6,264 bases of DNA, from NCBI GenBank assembly GCA_036501535.1, contig DASYAE010000051.1:1-6264 (forward strand), given 5' to 3'. The notes beneath the pieces are model-generated. The model saw only the letters and a list, made by a program, of their open reading frames with translations, did no database searches and was not told the DNA's origin. Below are positions 1 to 6,076 of the stretch, piece by piece. Source of the stretch: DASYAE01 sp036501535. GTDB taxonomy: Bacteria; Actinomycetota; Actinomycetes; Streptomycetales; Catenulisporaceae. Each line of letters opens with the position of its first letter. Position 1 is the first letter of the stretch. The position numbers and the translations under genes were made by a program.

Positions 1-2966
1 CGGGCTACCGGCTGGGGGCCACGCCGGGCGAGGTCGACAGCGGCAGGCTCGGGGAACTCGTGCGGGCCGCCGCGGCCGTGCTCGACCGGGACGCGGCCGC
101 CGCCGAGGGGCTGGCGCGGGAGGCCCTGGAGATGGCGGCCGGCCTGTCCGGGGTCGCCGACGGGGACGAGGGCCCGCTCGCGGAGGTCCGCCGTGCCGCC
201 GCCGCGGATGCGGCCACCGCGCGGGTGATCCTGGCGCGGGCATCCAGCCGGGCGGGCGCGCACGCGGCCGCGCTGCCGGTCCTCGAGGTGGCGCATGCGC
301 AGTCGCCGCAGGACGAGCCGATGCTCGCGGACCTGCTGCGCAGCGAGGCCGCCGTAAGCGGCGCAGCGACAGCGCTCGAGCGTTTCGAGCGTTACCGCCG
401 GGACCTGCGCGAGCGGCTCGGCGCGGATCCCGGTGAGCTGCTGCAGCGCACGCACCGCAGCCTGCTCGCGCTTGACCGCCCGGTTCGCCGGGGGGTGCGC
501 TACGACGCGACCGAGCTGATCGGCCGGGACGTTGACCTGGCGCGGCTGCGGGCCTTGATGGCCAGTGCGCGGGTGGTGTCCATCGTCGGCGCCGGCGGGC
601 TGGGCAAGACGCGGCTGGCGCACGCGCTCGCCCGGGACGCGACGCAGCCGGTTGTCCACTTCGTCGAGCTGGCCGGCGTCACCGCGGCCGAGGATGTCGC
701 GGTCGAAGTCGGGTCCGTCCTCGGCGTCCGCGACTCGGTCAGCGGCCGCCGGGCCCTGACCGCCGAGCAGCGGGCCGACATCAGGGCGCGGATCGCACAG
801 CGGCTCGCGCAGTCCCCGAGCCTGCTCGTCCTGGATAACTGCGAGCACCTGATCGGGGCGGCCGCGGAGCTCACCGCCTTCCTGATCTCGGCGGCGCCCG
901 ACCTGTGCGTGCTCACGACCAGCCGCGCTCCGCTCGCTATCGCCGCTGAGCGCGTCTACCTGCTCGGCGAGCTGGAGACGGGCGACGCGGCGCAGCTGTT
1001 CCGCGAGCGGGCGGCCGCCGCGCGGCCGAGCGTCCGTCTCACCGAGCCGACCGTGGCCAGCATCGTCCGCCGGCTTGACGGCCTGCCGCTGGCGATCGAG
1101 CTCGCCGCGGCCCGGGTGCGCGCTATGTCCGTCGAGGAGATCGACCGTCGGCTCGAGGACCGGTTCGCGCTGCTGCGCGGCGGCGATCGCAGTGCTCCCG
1201 ATCGGCACCAGACCCTGCTCGCGGTCATCGAGTGGTCCTGGAACCTGCTGGACGCCGACGAGCAGCGCGCGCTGCGGCGGCTGGCACTGTTCCATGACGG
1301 TTTCACGCTCGAGGCGGCCGAGACTGTACTCGGCACCGGTGCCTTCGACGCGGTCCGCGGCCTCGTCGACCAGTCGCTGCTAAGCGTCGCAGAAGCCCCG
1401 GCCGGGATCCGCTACCGGATGCTGGAGACGGTACGCGAGTTCGGCCGGATGCAGCTCGCGGCCGCCGGCGAGGACGCCAGCGCCCGCGCCGCCCAGCGCA
1501 GCTGGGCCGTCGGGTACGCGTCCGCCCATCAGGCGGCCCTGACGGGCGCCGGCCAGTTCGGGGCGATCGACGCCCTCAGCGCCGAGGAGACCAACCTGGC
1601 CGACGAACTGCGCGGCGCGATCGCCGACGGGGACCGCGACTCTCTCGTGCAGCTGCTAGCCGCGCTCGGGCTGCTCTGGACGATGCGCGGCGAGCACCTC
1701 CGGCTGGTCGTCCTGGCCCGGGCGGTCGCCGAGGCGATCCGCGGCTGGCTGCCCCCGCCGGACCTGGCAAACGCCGCCCGGGCTGCGGTCGCGATCACCT
1801 TGAACAACTCGATGATGATCGGCGGCGGCGAGGCTGACGGCGCGATGATGGCCCTGCTGCGCCTGCTCGGCCTCGATCCGGGCGGCAACGTGTACCTCTC
1901 GGGCCTGGTCCGGGTGCTGCTCGCCTACGGCTCGGCCGGCAACGGCAGCTTTCCGCACCGGTTGGCGGCCGACGCCGCCGACTGGGCCGGCACCCCCGGG
2001 TTTCCCGAGCGGCTCGCGGCTTTGGCCGCCGACCCCGACCGGCACACAGCGGCCGCCGCCAGCCAGTGGCTCGGTCACGAGCGCGAGAACGCCGGCGATC
2101 CAGTCGGCGCGATCGAGGCCGCCCAGCGCGTACTGGCCCTCGTCCGAGACGAGGACGGCCCGTGGTCTCGCGCGATGCCGCATGGGCTGCTGGCCGAGCT
2201 GACCATGCACATCGGTGACTACGCGGCGGCGGTCGAGCATGCCCTGACCGCCCTGCCGGTGATGCAGCGGATCGGTGCCAGTGATGACGAGCTGCAGCTG
2301 CGCACCCTGCTGGTGTTCTGCGCGATCGGCGAGGGGCGGCTCGCGGACGCGGCGGACGAGCTCGGCCGGGTGGACCAGATCGGTCCGAGCGCGACGGCGT
2401 TCGGGTGGGCCGCCTTCAGGCAGGTGGGCCGCGCCGAACTGGCGCTCGCCTCCGGCGACCTCGGTGCCGGGCTGGAGAGTTACCGGGACTCCGCGGTCCG
2501 GATGCGTGAGGTTCGGCTGCCAGGATTCACCCGCACCGGGATGGAACCGTGGGTGCTGTTCGGTGAGGCGATGGCGCTGAGTGCGCATGCCCGCTACGCG
2601 GCAGGCGACGACGTCGCGCACGGGGAGGCGCTGTTCCGCACCTGCCGTACCGGTGCGTTGCGGGTGTTGACCACCGATAACCCGCACCTCGACTACCCGG
2701 CCTCGGGGCTGGTGCTGTTCGCCCTGGGGGCGTGGAGCCTGCTGCGCCGGGTCGGGCCGGCCGAGGATGCGCTGCGGCTGCTCGCCCTGGCCGACCGGTT
2801 CGCCTATAACCGCATGATTCCCACGATGCGATGGGAGCGGATCACGCCCGCGGCCGAGGAAGCCGCGCCTGGCCTGCTCGCCCGGCTGCAGGCCGAGTAC
2901 CGGGACTGCCCGCAGCCGGGCCTGCTGACGCAGGCCCGGCTGGCGGTGGAGCGGCTTCCCGGCTGA
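1..2966 (+). CDS. AfsR/SARP-type transcriptional regulator with BTAD and NB-ARC ATPase domains, 5'-truncated
   Basis: This is a cytoplasmic multidomain transcriptional regulator; 987 residues are visible (first full codon at 3), ending in TGA. The reading frame is open at the left edge and begins with GYRL, which in SARP proteins closes the winged-helix DNA-binding domain, so roughly 90 N-terminal residues lie outside the window. Numbering from the first full codon, the BTAD domain covers about 1-155 and ends in the typical RLGADPG segment (139-144). The nucleotide-binding domain starts near ELIGRD (about 172) and has Walker A GAGGLGKT (196-203), Walker B LLVLDN (274-279), LTTSR (304-308) and GLPLA (360-364). 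A winged-helix segment (about 402-440) and YRMLETVREFG (from 471) follow. The remainder is helical and TPR-like with weak repeats. All NTPase motifs look intact, and no in-frame TTA codon was noticed. Such proteins act as ATP-dependent switches on antibiotic or export genes. The convergent drrAB-like pair is a plausible but unproven target. The GTG at 60 is internal, not the start. Confidence 0.93.
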   Translation, partial: GYRLGATPGEVDSGRLGELVRAAAAVLDRDAAAAEGLAREALEMAAGLSGVADGDEGPLAEVRRAAAADAATARVILARASSRAGAHAAALPVLEVAHAQSPQDEPMLADLLRSEAAVSGAATALERFERYRRDLRERLGADPGELLQRTHRSLLALDRPVRRGVRYDATELIGRDVDLARLRALMASARVVSIVGAGGLGKTRLAHALARDATQPVVHFVELAGVTAAEDVAVEVGSVLGVRDSVSGRRALTAEQRADIRARIAQRLAQSPSLLVLDNCEHLIGAAAELTAFLISAAPDLCVLTTSRAPLAIAAERVYLLGELETGDAAQLFRERAAAARPSVRLTEPTVASIVRRLDGLPLAIELAAARVRAMSVEEIDRRLEDRFALLRGGDRSAPDRHQTLLAVIEWSWNLLDADEQRALRRLALFHDGFTLEAAETVLGTGAFDAVRGLVDQSLLSVAEAPAGIRYRMLETVREFGRMQLAAAGEDASARAAQRSWAVGYASAHQAALTGAGQFGAIDALSAEETNLADELRGAIADGDRDSLVQLLAALGLLWTMRGEHLRLVVLARAVAEAIRGWLPPPDLANAARAAVAITLNNSMMIGGGEADGAMMALLRLLGLDPGGNVYLSGLVRVLLAYGSAGNGSFPHRLAADAADWAGTPGFPERLAALAADPDRHTAAAASQWLGHERENAGDPVGAIEAAQRVLALVRDEDGPWSRAMPHGLLAELTMHIGDYAAAVEHALTALPVMQRIGASDDELQLRTLLVFCAIGEGRLADAADELGRVDQIGPSATAFGWAAFRQVGRAELALASGDLGAGLESYRDSAVRMREVRLPGFTRTGMEPWVLFGEAMALSAHARYAAGDDVAHGEALFRTCRTGALRVLTTDNPHLDYPASGLVLFALGAWSLLRRVGPAEDALRLLALADRFAYNRMIPTMRWERITPAAEEAAPGLLARLQAEYRDCPQPGLLTQARLAVERLPG
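2913..2942 (-). terminator. Perfect 13-bp hairpin between convergent genes, candidate drrAB terminator
   Basis: Arms 2913-2925 and 2930-2942 are exact reverse complements (CAGCCGGGCCTGC on the left) around a TGAC loop. The hairpin lies 36 bases past the drrB-like stop when read on the minus strand, and 21 bases before the regulator's stop codon on the plus strand. There is no T-tract on either side, so it would be a U-less terminator of the kind proposed in actinomycetes. Because it sits inside the regulator's coding sequence, translating ribosomes should keep it open in the plus direction, so a role for the minus-strand operon is more likely. It may instead be a by-product of GC-rich coding sequence. 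Confidence 0.4.
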
Positions 2967-2978
2967 TGGCGGCGGGCG

Positions 2979-3836
2979 CTAAATGTGCCGTCGGTAGCTC
3001 CGCACCGAGAGCGGCGCGAAGACCGCGATCACGACCAGGCCCGCAAGCAGCGTCCAGCCGGCCTCGCTGTTGACGACGCCCTGATTGGCCAGGCCGCGCG
3101 TGGCGGACACCAGGTGCGAGACCGGGTTGATCTTCACGAAGGCCGCCAGCCAGCCTGGCAGGGAGGTAACCGGCACGAACGCGTTGGACAGGAAGGTAAG
3201 CGGGAACAAGATCATCATCGACATTCCCTGCACGGCCCGGGCGCTGCGGGCGATGGTGCCGATCCAGGTGAAGATCCAGGCCAGCGCCCAGCCGGTGAAG
3301 ATCGCGAGTACGATCGCGCCGAGCACGCCCAGGACGCCCCCGCCGGGACGGTAACCGATGATCACGCCGGTGACGAACGTCAGGCCGGCCGCGATCAGGT
3401 AGCGCACCAGGTCCGCGACCATCGGGCCGGCCAGCGGGGCGATCCGGGACATCGGCATCGCCTTGAACCGGTCGAAGACGCCCTTCTCCATGTCCTCGCG
3501 CAGGTTGACGCCGGCGGACATGCAGGTGGTCAGGACGGTCTGGGCGACGATACCGGGGATCAGCAGCGGCAGGTAGCTGTGCACGTTGCCGGAGATCGCG
3601 CCGCCGAACAGGTAGGCGAACATGGCCGTGAACAGCAGCGGCTGGATGGTGACGTCGAAGAACTGCTCCATGTTGCGGCGCATCTTCTTCAGCGCACGCC
3701 AGGCCATGACCAGGGTCTGGCTGACCGTCTCGGTGATCGTGGTGCGCGGGCGGGTGCGGGCCACTACGGCGGCCGGGTCGATGGCGTGCCTTGCTGCGGT
3801 GCCGGCGGGGGCCGGGCTCGCGGTGATGGTAGTCAC
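2979..3836 (-). CDS. DrrB-family ABC-2 type permease
   Basis: This is the membrane subunit of an ABC exporter; 285 residues, near the usual length for DrrB-type permeases. A basic cytoplasmic N-terminus (about 1-60) is followed by six likely membrane segments near 64-82, 89-108, 140-161, 168-195, 205-222 and 260-278. The stretch MMILFPLTFLSNAFVP followed by LPGWLAAFVKINPVSHLV (about 207-243) is the characteristic C-terminal signature of DrrB/ABC-2 permeases. EDMEKGVFDRFKAMPMSR (114-131) is the conserved cytoplasmic loop expected to contact the ATPase. The GTG start at 3836 overlaps the TGA of the upstream ATPase gene as GTGA, and GGAGGT lies just before it (3845-3840), so translational coupling is likely. 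The open frame extends upstream to 4274, but that part is a shadow of the ATPase gene. With its partner it should export a hydrophobic compound; the daunorubicin pump is the family type, but the substrate here is unknown. Confidence 0.93.
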   Translation of the reverse strand: MTTITASPAPAGTAARHAIDPAAVVARTRPRTTITETVSQTLVMAWRALKKMRRNMEQFFDVTIQPLLFTAMFAYLFGGAISGNVHSYLPLLIPGIVAQTVLTTCMSAGVNLREDMEKGVFDRFKAMPMSRIAPLAGPMVADLVRYLIAAGLTFVTGVIIGYRPGGGVLGVLGAIVLAIFTGWALAWIFTWIGTIARSARAVQGMSMMILFPLTFLSNAFVPVTSLPGWLAAFVKINPVSHLVSATRGLANQGVVNSEAGWTLLAGLVVIAVFAPLSVRSYRRHI

Positions 3837-4801
3837 TGGACCTCCAGAACTTTGTCGTCGTCGGCGCCGTGGCCGGTGATGGCGAAGAAGACCTCGTCGA
3901 GGGTCGGCCTGTCCACGCTCACCGAGGTGATCGCCACCCCCGACTGACGGAACCCGATCAGCACGTCGGCGGCCCGGTCGGCGTGGCCGAGGGGCACGTT
4001 CATGCGTCCCGACTCCGGGGTCAGGACGGGCTCCGCGCCCGCGATCTTCCGGACGATCTGCCTGGCGAGTTCCTGATCGGAACCCTCGGCTAGCTGCACT
4101 TGCAGCGTCGAGTTGCCGACCGAGGCTTTCAGCTCGTCGGGGGTGCCCTCGGCGACCTTGCGGCCCCGGTCGATCACCGCGATCCGCCCGGCGAGCTGAT
4201 CCGCCTCGTCCAGGTACTGGGTGGTGAGCAGGACCGTGCAGCCCTCGGTGACCAGGCCGCGGATGGTGTCCCACATCTGCCCGCGGGTACGCGGGTCAAG
4301 GCCCGTGGTCGGCTCGTCCAGGAAGATCAGCGGCGGCCGGGTGATCAGGCTCGCGGCGAGGTCCAGGCGGCGGCGCATCCCGCCGGAGAACTGCGCGATC
4401 GGCCGGTCGGCCGCTTCGTCCAGGCCGAACTGCGCCAGCAGCCGCTTGGCCGAGGCGCGGGCGTCGGCCGACCGCAGGCCCTGCAGCCGGCCGAACATCC
4501 ACAGGTTCTCGGTGGCGGTCAGGTCCTCGTCCACCGACGCGTACTGGCCGGTGATGCCGATCAGCTGGCGGATGCGGTGCGGTTCGCGGGTCACGTCCAC
4601 GCCGAAGATCCGGGCCTGCCCGGCGTCGATCGGCAGCAGGGTGGCAAGCATCCGCAGGGCCGTGGTCTTGCCCGCGCCGTTGGGGCCGAGGACGCCGAAG
4701 ATCTCGCCCTGGCCTACCTGAAGATCGATTCCGTCGACCGCGCGGAGCTGGCCGAAGGTCTTGACCAGGCCGGCGGCTTCTACGGCTGCTGTAGCTGTCA
4801 T
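3833..4801 (-). CDS. DrrA-family ABC transporter ATP-binding protein
   Basis: This is the cytoplasmic ATPase subunit that powers the adjacent DrrB-like permease; 322 residues. In order: Walker A GPNGAGKTT (39-47), Q-loop glutamine 86 in GITGQYASVDEDLT, ABC signature FSGGMRRRL (138-146), Walker B LIFLDEP (158-164), D-loop GLDP (167-170), and the switch region LLTTQYLDEAD (191-201). The usual H-loop histidine is replaced by Q195, a feature I recall as common in DrrA relatives. The C-terminal extension carries LDEVF (301-305), the conserved tail motif of DrrA-like proteins thought to be important for partnering with the permease. I chose ATG 4801 because homologues start about here and a TANNNT box lies seven bases upstream. 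An in-frame GTG at 4834 would add 11 residues and has no better ribosome site. It is the first gene of a two-gene operon, 91 bases downstream of the PPK2 gene on the same strand. Confidence 0.94.
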   Translation of the reverse strand: MTATAAVEAAGLVKTFGQLRAVDGIDLQVGQGEIFGVLGPNGAGKTTALRMLATLLPIDAGQARIFGVDVTREPHRIRQLIGITGQYASVDEDLTATENLWMFGRLQGLRSADARASAKRLLAQFGLDEAADRPIAQFSGGMRRRLDLAASLITRPPLIFLDEPTTGLDPRTRGQMWDTIRGLVTEGCTVLLTTQYLDEADQLAGRIAVIDRGRKVAEGTPDELKASVGNSTLQVQLAEGSDQELARQIVRKIAGAEPVLTPESGRMNVPLGHADRAADVLIGFRQSGVAITSVSVDRPTLDEVFFAITGHGADDDKVLEVQ

Positions 4802-4892
4802 GCCGAGAACGCTAAGTGGCCGCGGCTTCACCACGGCTACACGGCGGTATCACCGACGGCGGACCGGGAAGGCGCCTGTTACCCGCGGCGCG
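4802..4892. other. 91-bp gap between the PPK2 gene and the drrAB-like operon
   Basis: This is the only non-coding DNA between two genes on the minus strand. It holds the candidate leaderless -10 box, the palindrome GCCGCGGC (4819-4826) and the short inverted repeat CGGTATCACCG (4845-4855). I see no convincing terminator after the PPK2 stop, so read-through into the transporter genes is possible. Confidence 0.6.
4809..4814 (-). promoter_or_regulatory. Candidate leaderless -10 box (TAGCGT) for the drrAB-like operon
   Basis: On the minus strand TAGCGT fits TANNNT and ends seven bases before the ATG at 4801, the spacing seen in actinobacterial leaderless genes. No Shine-Dalgarno sequence precedes this ATG, which agrees with a leaderless start. 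No good -35 hexamer is visible. A small inverted repeat, CGGT-ATC-ACCG (4845-4855), lies further upstream and could be an operator, but it is short enough to be chance. Confidence 0.4.
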
Positions 4893-5684
4893 CTATCGTG
4901 TCCGGGCCGGTGCTGGCAGGGGGACTGGGAGTTTCCGTGCGGTCAGGCCGGCTTCGATGGCCGCGACCACCGACTCGGCTACTTTGACCCTGGCCCACCG
5001 CTTGTCCTCGGCCTCGACCAGCACCCACGGTGCGGCTGGGTGATCGGTGCGGTCCAGCATCTCTTCCACGGCCGCCTTGTACTGCGGCCGCTTGTCGCGG
5101 TTCCGCCAGTCTTCCGCCGTCAGCTTCCAGGTCTTCAGCGGGTCGCGCTGGCGTGCCTTGAACCGCCTGAGCTGTTCCGCGGACGACAGGTGCAGCCAGA
5201 ACTTGATCACGATCATGCCTTCGTCGGCCAGCGTCTGCTCGAACTCGACGATCTCCCGGTAGGCGCGCCGCCACTGCTCCTCGGTGGCGAAACCTTCGAC
5301 TCGCTCGACCAGGACGCGGCCGTACCAGGACCGGTCCAGCACCGCCATGCCGCCCCAGCCGGGCAGCGCGGGCCAGAACCGCCACAGGAAGTGATGCCGT
5401 TTCTCGTTGTAGCTGGGCGCGCCGAACTGGGCGACCCGGACGTGCCGCGGGTCCAGCGCCGCGACGAGCCGCTTGATCGCACCGCCCTTGCCGGAGGCGT
5501 CCCATCCCTCGAAGACCACGCAGACCGGCGGCCCGAGCTGCGGATGGTCCCCGATCAGGCCGCCCAGCACCAGCCGCAGCTGCAGCAGTCGTTCCTGAGC
5601 CGCGGCCAGGCGAGCCGCTTCGGTGTCCGGGGTGAGCTTCAGGCTGAGGTCCAGCCCGGCGAGCCGGCCGCCCTTGTCCGCCAT
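4893..5684 (-). CDS. ppk2: PPK2-family polyphosphate kinase (polyphosphate:nucleotide phosphotransferase)
   Basis: This cytoplasmic enzyme transfers phosphate between inorganic polyphosphate and nucleotides; 263 residues, a normal length for a single-domain PPK2. The N-terminal LAGLDLSLKL (8-17) is the typical lead-in. Walker A is in FEGWDASGKGG (58-68, K66) and Walker B in VLDRSWYGRVLVERVEG (115-131, D117). A lid region, RRFKARQRDPLKTWKLTAEDWRNRDKR (about 173-199), supplies the positive residues expected to hold polyphosphate and phosphates. KRHHFLWRFW (95-104) is another strongly conserved family block. The GWDxxGKGG form and DRSWYGRVLVERVEGF resemble the AMP-using (class II, Pap-like) branch, but the nucleotide preference cannot be settled by eye. 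ATG 5684 is chosen because GGAGGT (5697-5692) lies seven bases upstream; the frame stays open to an ATG at 5843, but that extension is low-complexity and not family-like. A stress-type promoter candidate precedes it. Confidence 0.93.
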   Translation of the reverse strand: MADKGGRLAGLDLSLKLTPDTEAARLAAAQERLLQLRLVLGGLIGDHPQLGPPVCVVFEGWDASGKGGAIKRLVAALDPRHVRVAQFGAPSYNEKRHHFLWRFWPALPGWGGMAVLDRSWYGRVLVERVEGFATEEQWRRAYREIVEFEQTLADEGMIVIKFWLHLSSAEQLRRFKARQRDPLKTWKLTAEDWRNRDKRPQYKAAVEEMLDRTDHPAAPWVLVEAEDKRWARVKVAESVVAAIEAGLTARKLPVPLPAPARTR

Positions 5685-5691
5685 GCGCTGC

Positions 5692-5697
5692 ACCTCC
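5692..5697 (-). promoter_or_regulatory. Strong Shine-Dalgarno sequence of the PPK2 gene
   Basis: GGAGGT on the minus strand, with seven bases between it and the ATG at 5684. It decides the start over the in-frame GTG at 5693, which overlaps this site, and over the distant ATG at 5843. Confidence 0.8.
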
Positions 5698-5734
5698 GCA
5701 TCCTCGACCCGCCCGGGATGAATCCCCCACCGAC

Positions 5735-5761
5735 TTACCCGGATTCGGGTTCGGTATAAAC
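5735..5761 (-). promoter_or_regulatory. Candidate SigB/SigF-type stress promoter of the PPK2 gene
   Basis: On the minus strand GTTT (5761-5758) is followed after 17 bases by GGGTAA (5740-5735). The consensus for actinobacterial SigB/SigF-type stress sigma factors is close to GTTT-N14-17-GGGTA. Transcription would begin about 5728, giving a leader of about 45 bases that contains the strong Shine-Dalgarno. A small inverted repeat ACCCG-GATT-CGGGT (5737-5750) overlaps the -10 element and could be an operator or coincidence. The AT-rich patch GTTTATAC inside it is an alternative -10-like element for the housekeeping sigma factor, but no -35 goes with it. Confidence 0.45.
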
Positions 5762-5906
5762 AGCGGGAAGGCGCCGGGCTCCCGGCCTCCTCGCTCGGCC
5801 GGGCAGAGCCCGGCGTCGGCGCCGGCGCGGTCAGGCGGATCATCGCAGCCGCGCCTAGAAAGGCGCGCTGGCATCATCAGCATCGCGATCCGGGCATCCA
5901 AGCTCC

Positions 5907-5977
5907 GCCAGAAAGCTATGAAATCCTGGTTCCAGTGCGTTCCAGCGCACCGAAAGCCCGGTTTCATAGCGTCTGGC
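5907..5977. repeat. 71-bp imperfect inverted repeat with nested hairpin
   Basis: The outer arms pair GCCAGA (5907-5912) with TCTGGC (5972-5977) and GCTATGAAA (5915-5923) with TTTCATAGC (5962-5970), separated by a small AA/G internal mismatch. The pairing continues inward as CC/GG after a bulged T. At the centre, GTGCG (5935-5939) and CGCAC (5946-5950) form a nested stem around TTCCAG. No T-tract flanks it, and both neighbouring genes start rather than end here, so a terminator is unlikely. Possible identities are an operator, a structured RNA, or a short palindromic mobile remnant. Confidence 0.75.
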
Positions 5978-6065
5978 CCGAGGCATGCTGTCCGCCGCGC
6001 CGTACCGTGGCCGCCCGGTCCCGCAGGCCCCGGCCCGGCCGGCGTCACCGGCGAAGCGGCCCGGT

Positions 6066-6071
6066 TAGGGT
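6066..6071 (+). promoter_or_regulatory. Leaderless -10 box (TAGGGT) of the hydrolase gene
   Basis: TAGGGT fits TANNNT and ends five bases before the ATG at 6077. This compact arrangement, TAGGGT-N5-ATG, is typical of leaderless genes in actinomycetes. No separate Shine-Dalgarno is placed at a useful distance, and no clear -35 hexamer was found. Confidence 0.55.
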
Positions 6072-6076
6072 GGATC

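Larger units (their letters stand above)
5685..6076. other. 392-bp divergent intergenic region rich in inverted repeats
   Basis: No coding sequence is supported here: the open frames crossing it are low-complexity by-products of high GC. Reading left to right it holds the PPK2 leader and promoter (to 5761). Three GC hairpins follow: GCCGGG-CT-CCCGGC (5773-5786), GCCGGGC-AGA-GCCCGGC (5798-5814) and CGCGCC-TAGAAA-GGCGCG (5850-5867). Next come the 71-bp imperfect inverted repeat (5907-5977) and the -10 box of the hydrolase gene (6066-6071). The stretch 5765-6060 belongs to neither predicted transcript. It could be regulatory DNA or an unannotated non-coding RNA. Confidence 0.7.

Noticed and set aside
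1656..2687. Minus-strand 343-codon open frame inside the regulator gene
   Set aside because: It lies antisense to the regulator, whose reading frame is continuous to 2966; its residue make-up is typical of high-GC shadow frames.
2985..3947. Long plus-strand open frame opposite the permease and ATPase genes
   Set aside because: Composition is rich in G, D, R, H and Q with no family motifs; it is the antisense shadow of the drrAB-like genes, whose motifs are unmistakable.
3837..4274. Extension of the permease frame upstream of 3836
   Set aside because: It would overlap nearly half of the ATPase gene; the GTGA overlap with a Shine-Dalgarno gives the normal start for this gene pair.
4802..4834. 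Upstream GTG start for the ATPase gene
   Set aside because: The added 11 residues are not typical of the family and no ribosome site supports them; the TANNNT box before ATG 4801 would fall inside the coding sequence.
4100..5759. Overlapping plus-strand open frames opposite the ATPase and PPK2 genes
   Set aside because: They are antisense to genes with intact Walker and signature motifs and have no recognisable domains or start signals.
5685..5843. N-terminal extension of the PPK2 gene to ATG 5843
   Set aside because: The extra 53 residues are not PPK2-like, the strong Shine-Dalgarno points to 5684, and the extension would cover the candidate promoter.
5773..5867. Three short GC-rich hairpins as individual terminators
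   Set aside because: They lie between two gene starts, have no T-tracts, and single hairpins of 6-7 bp are common by chance at this GC content; only the cluster is reported.
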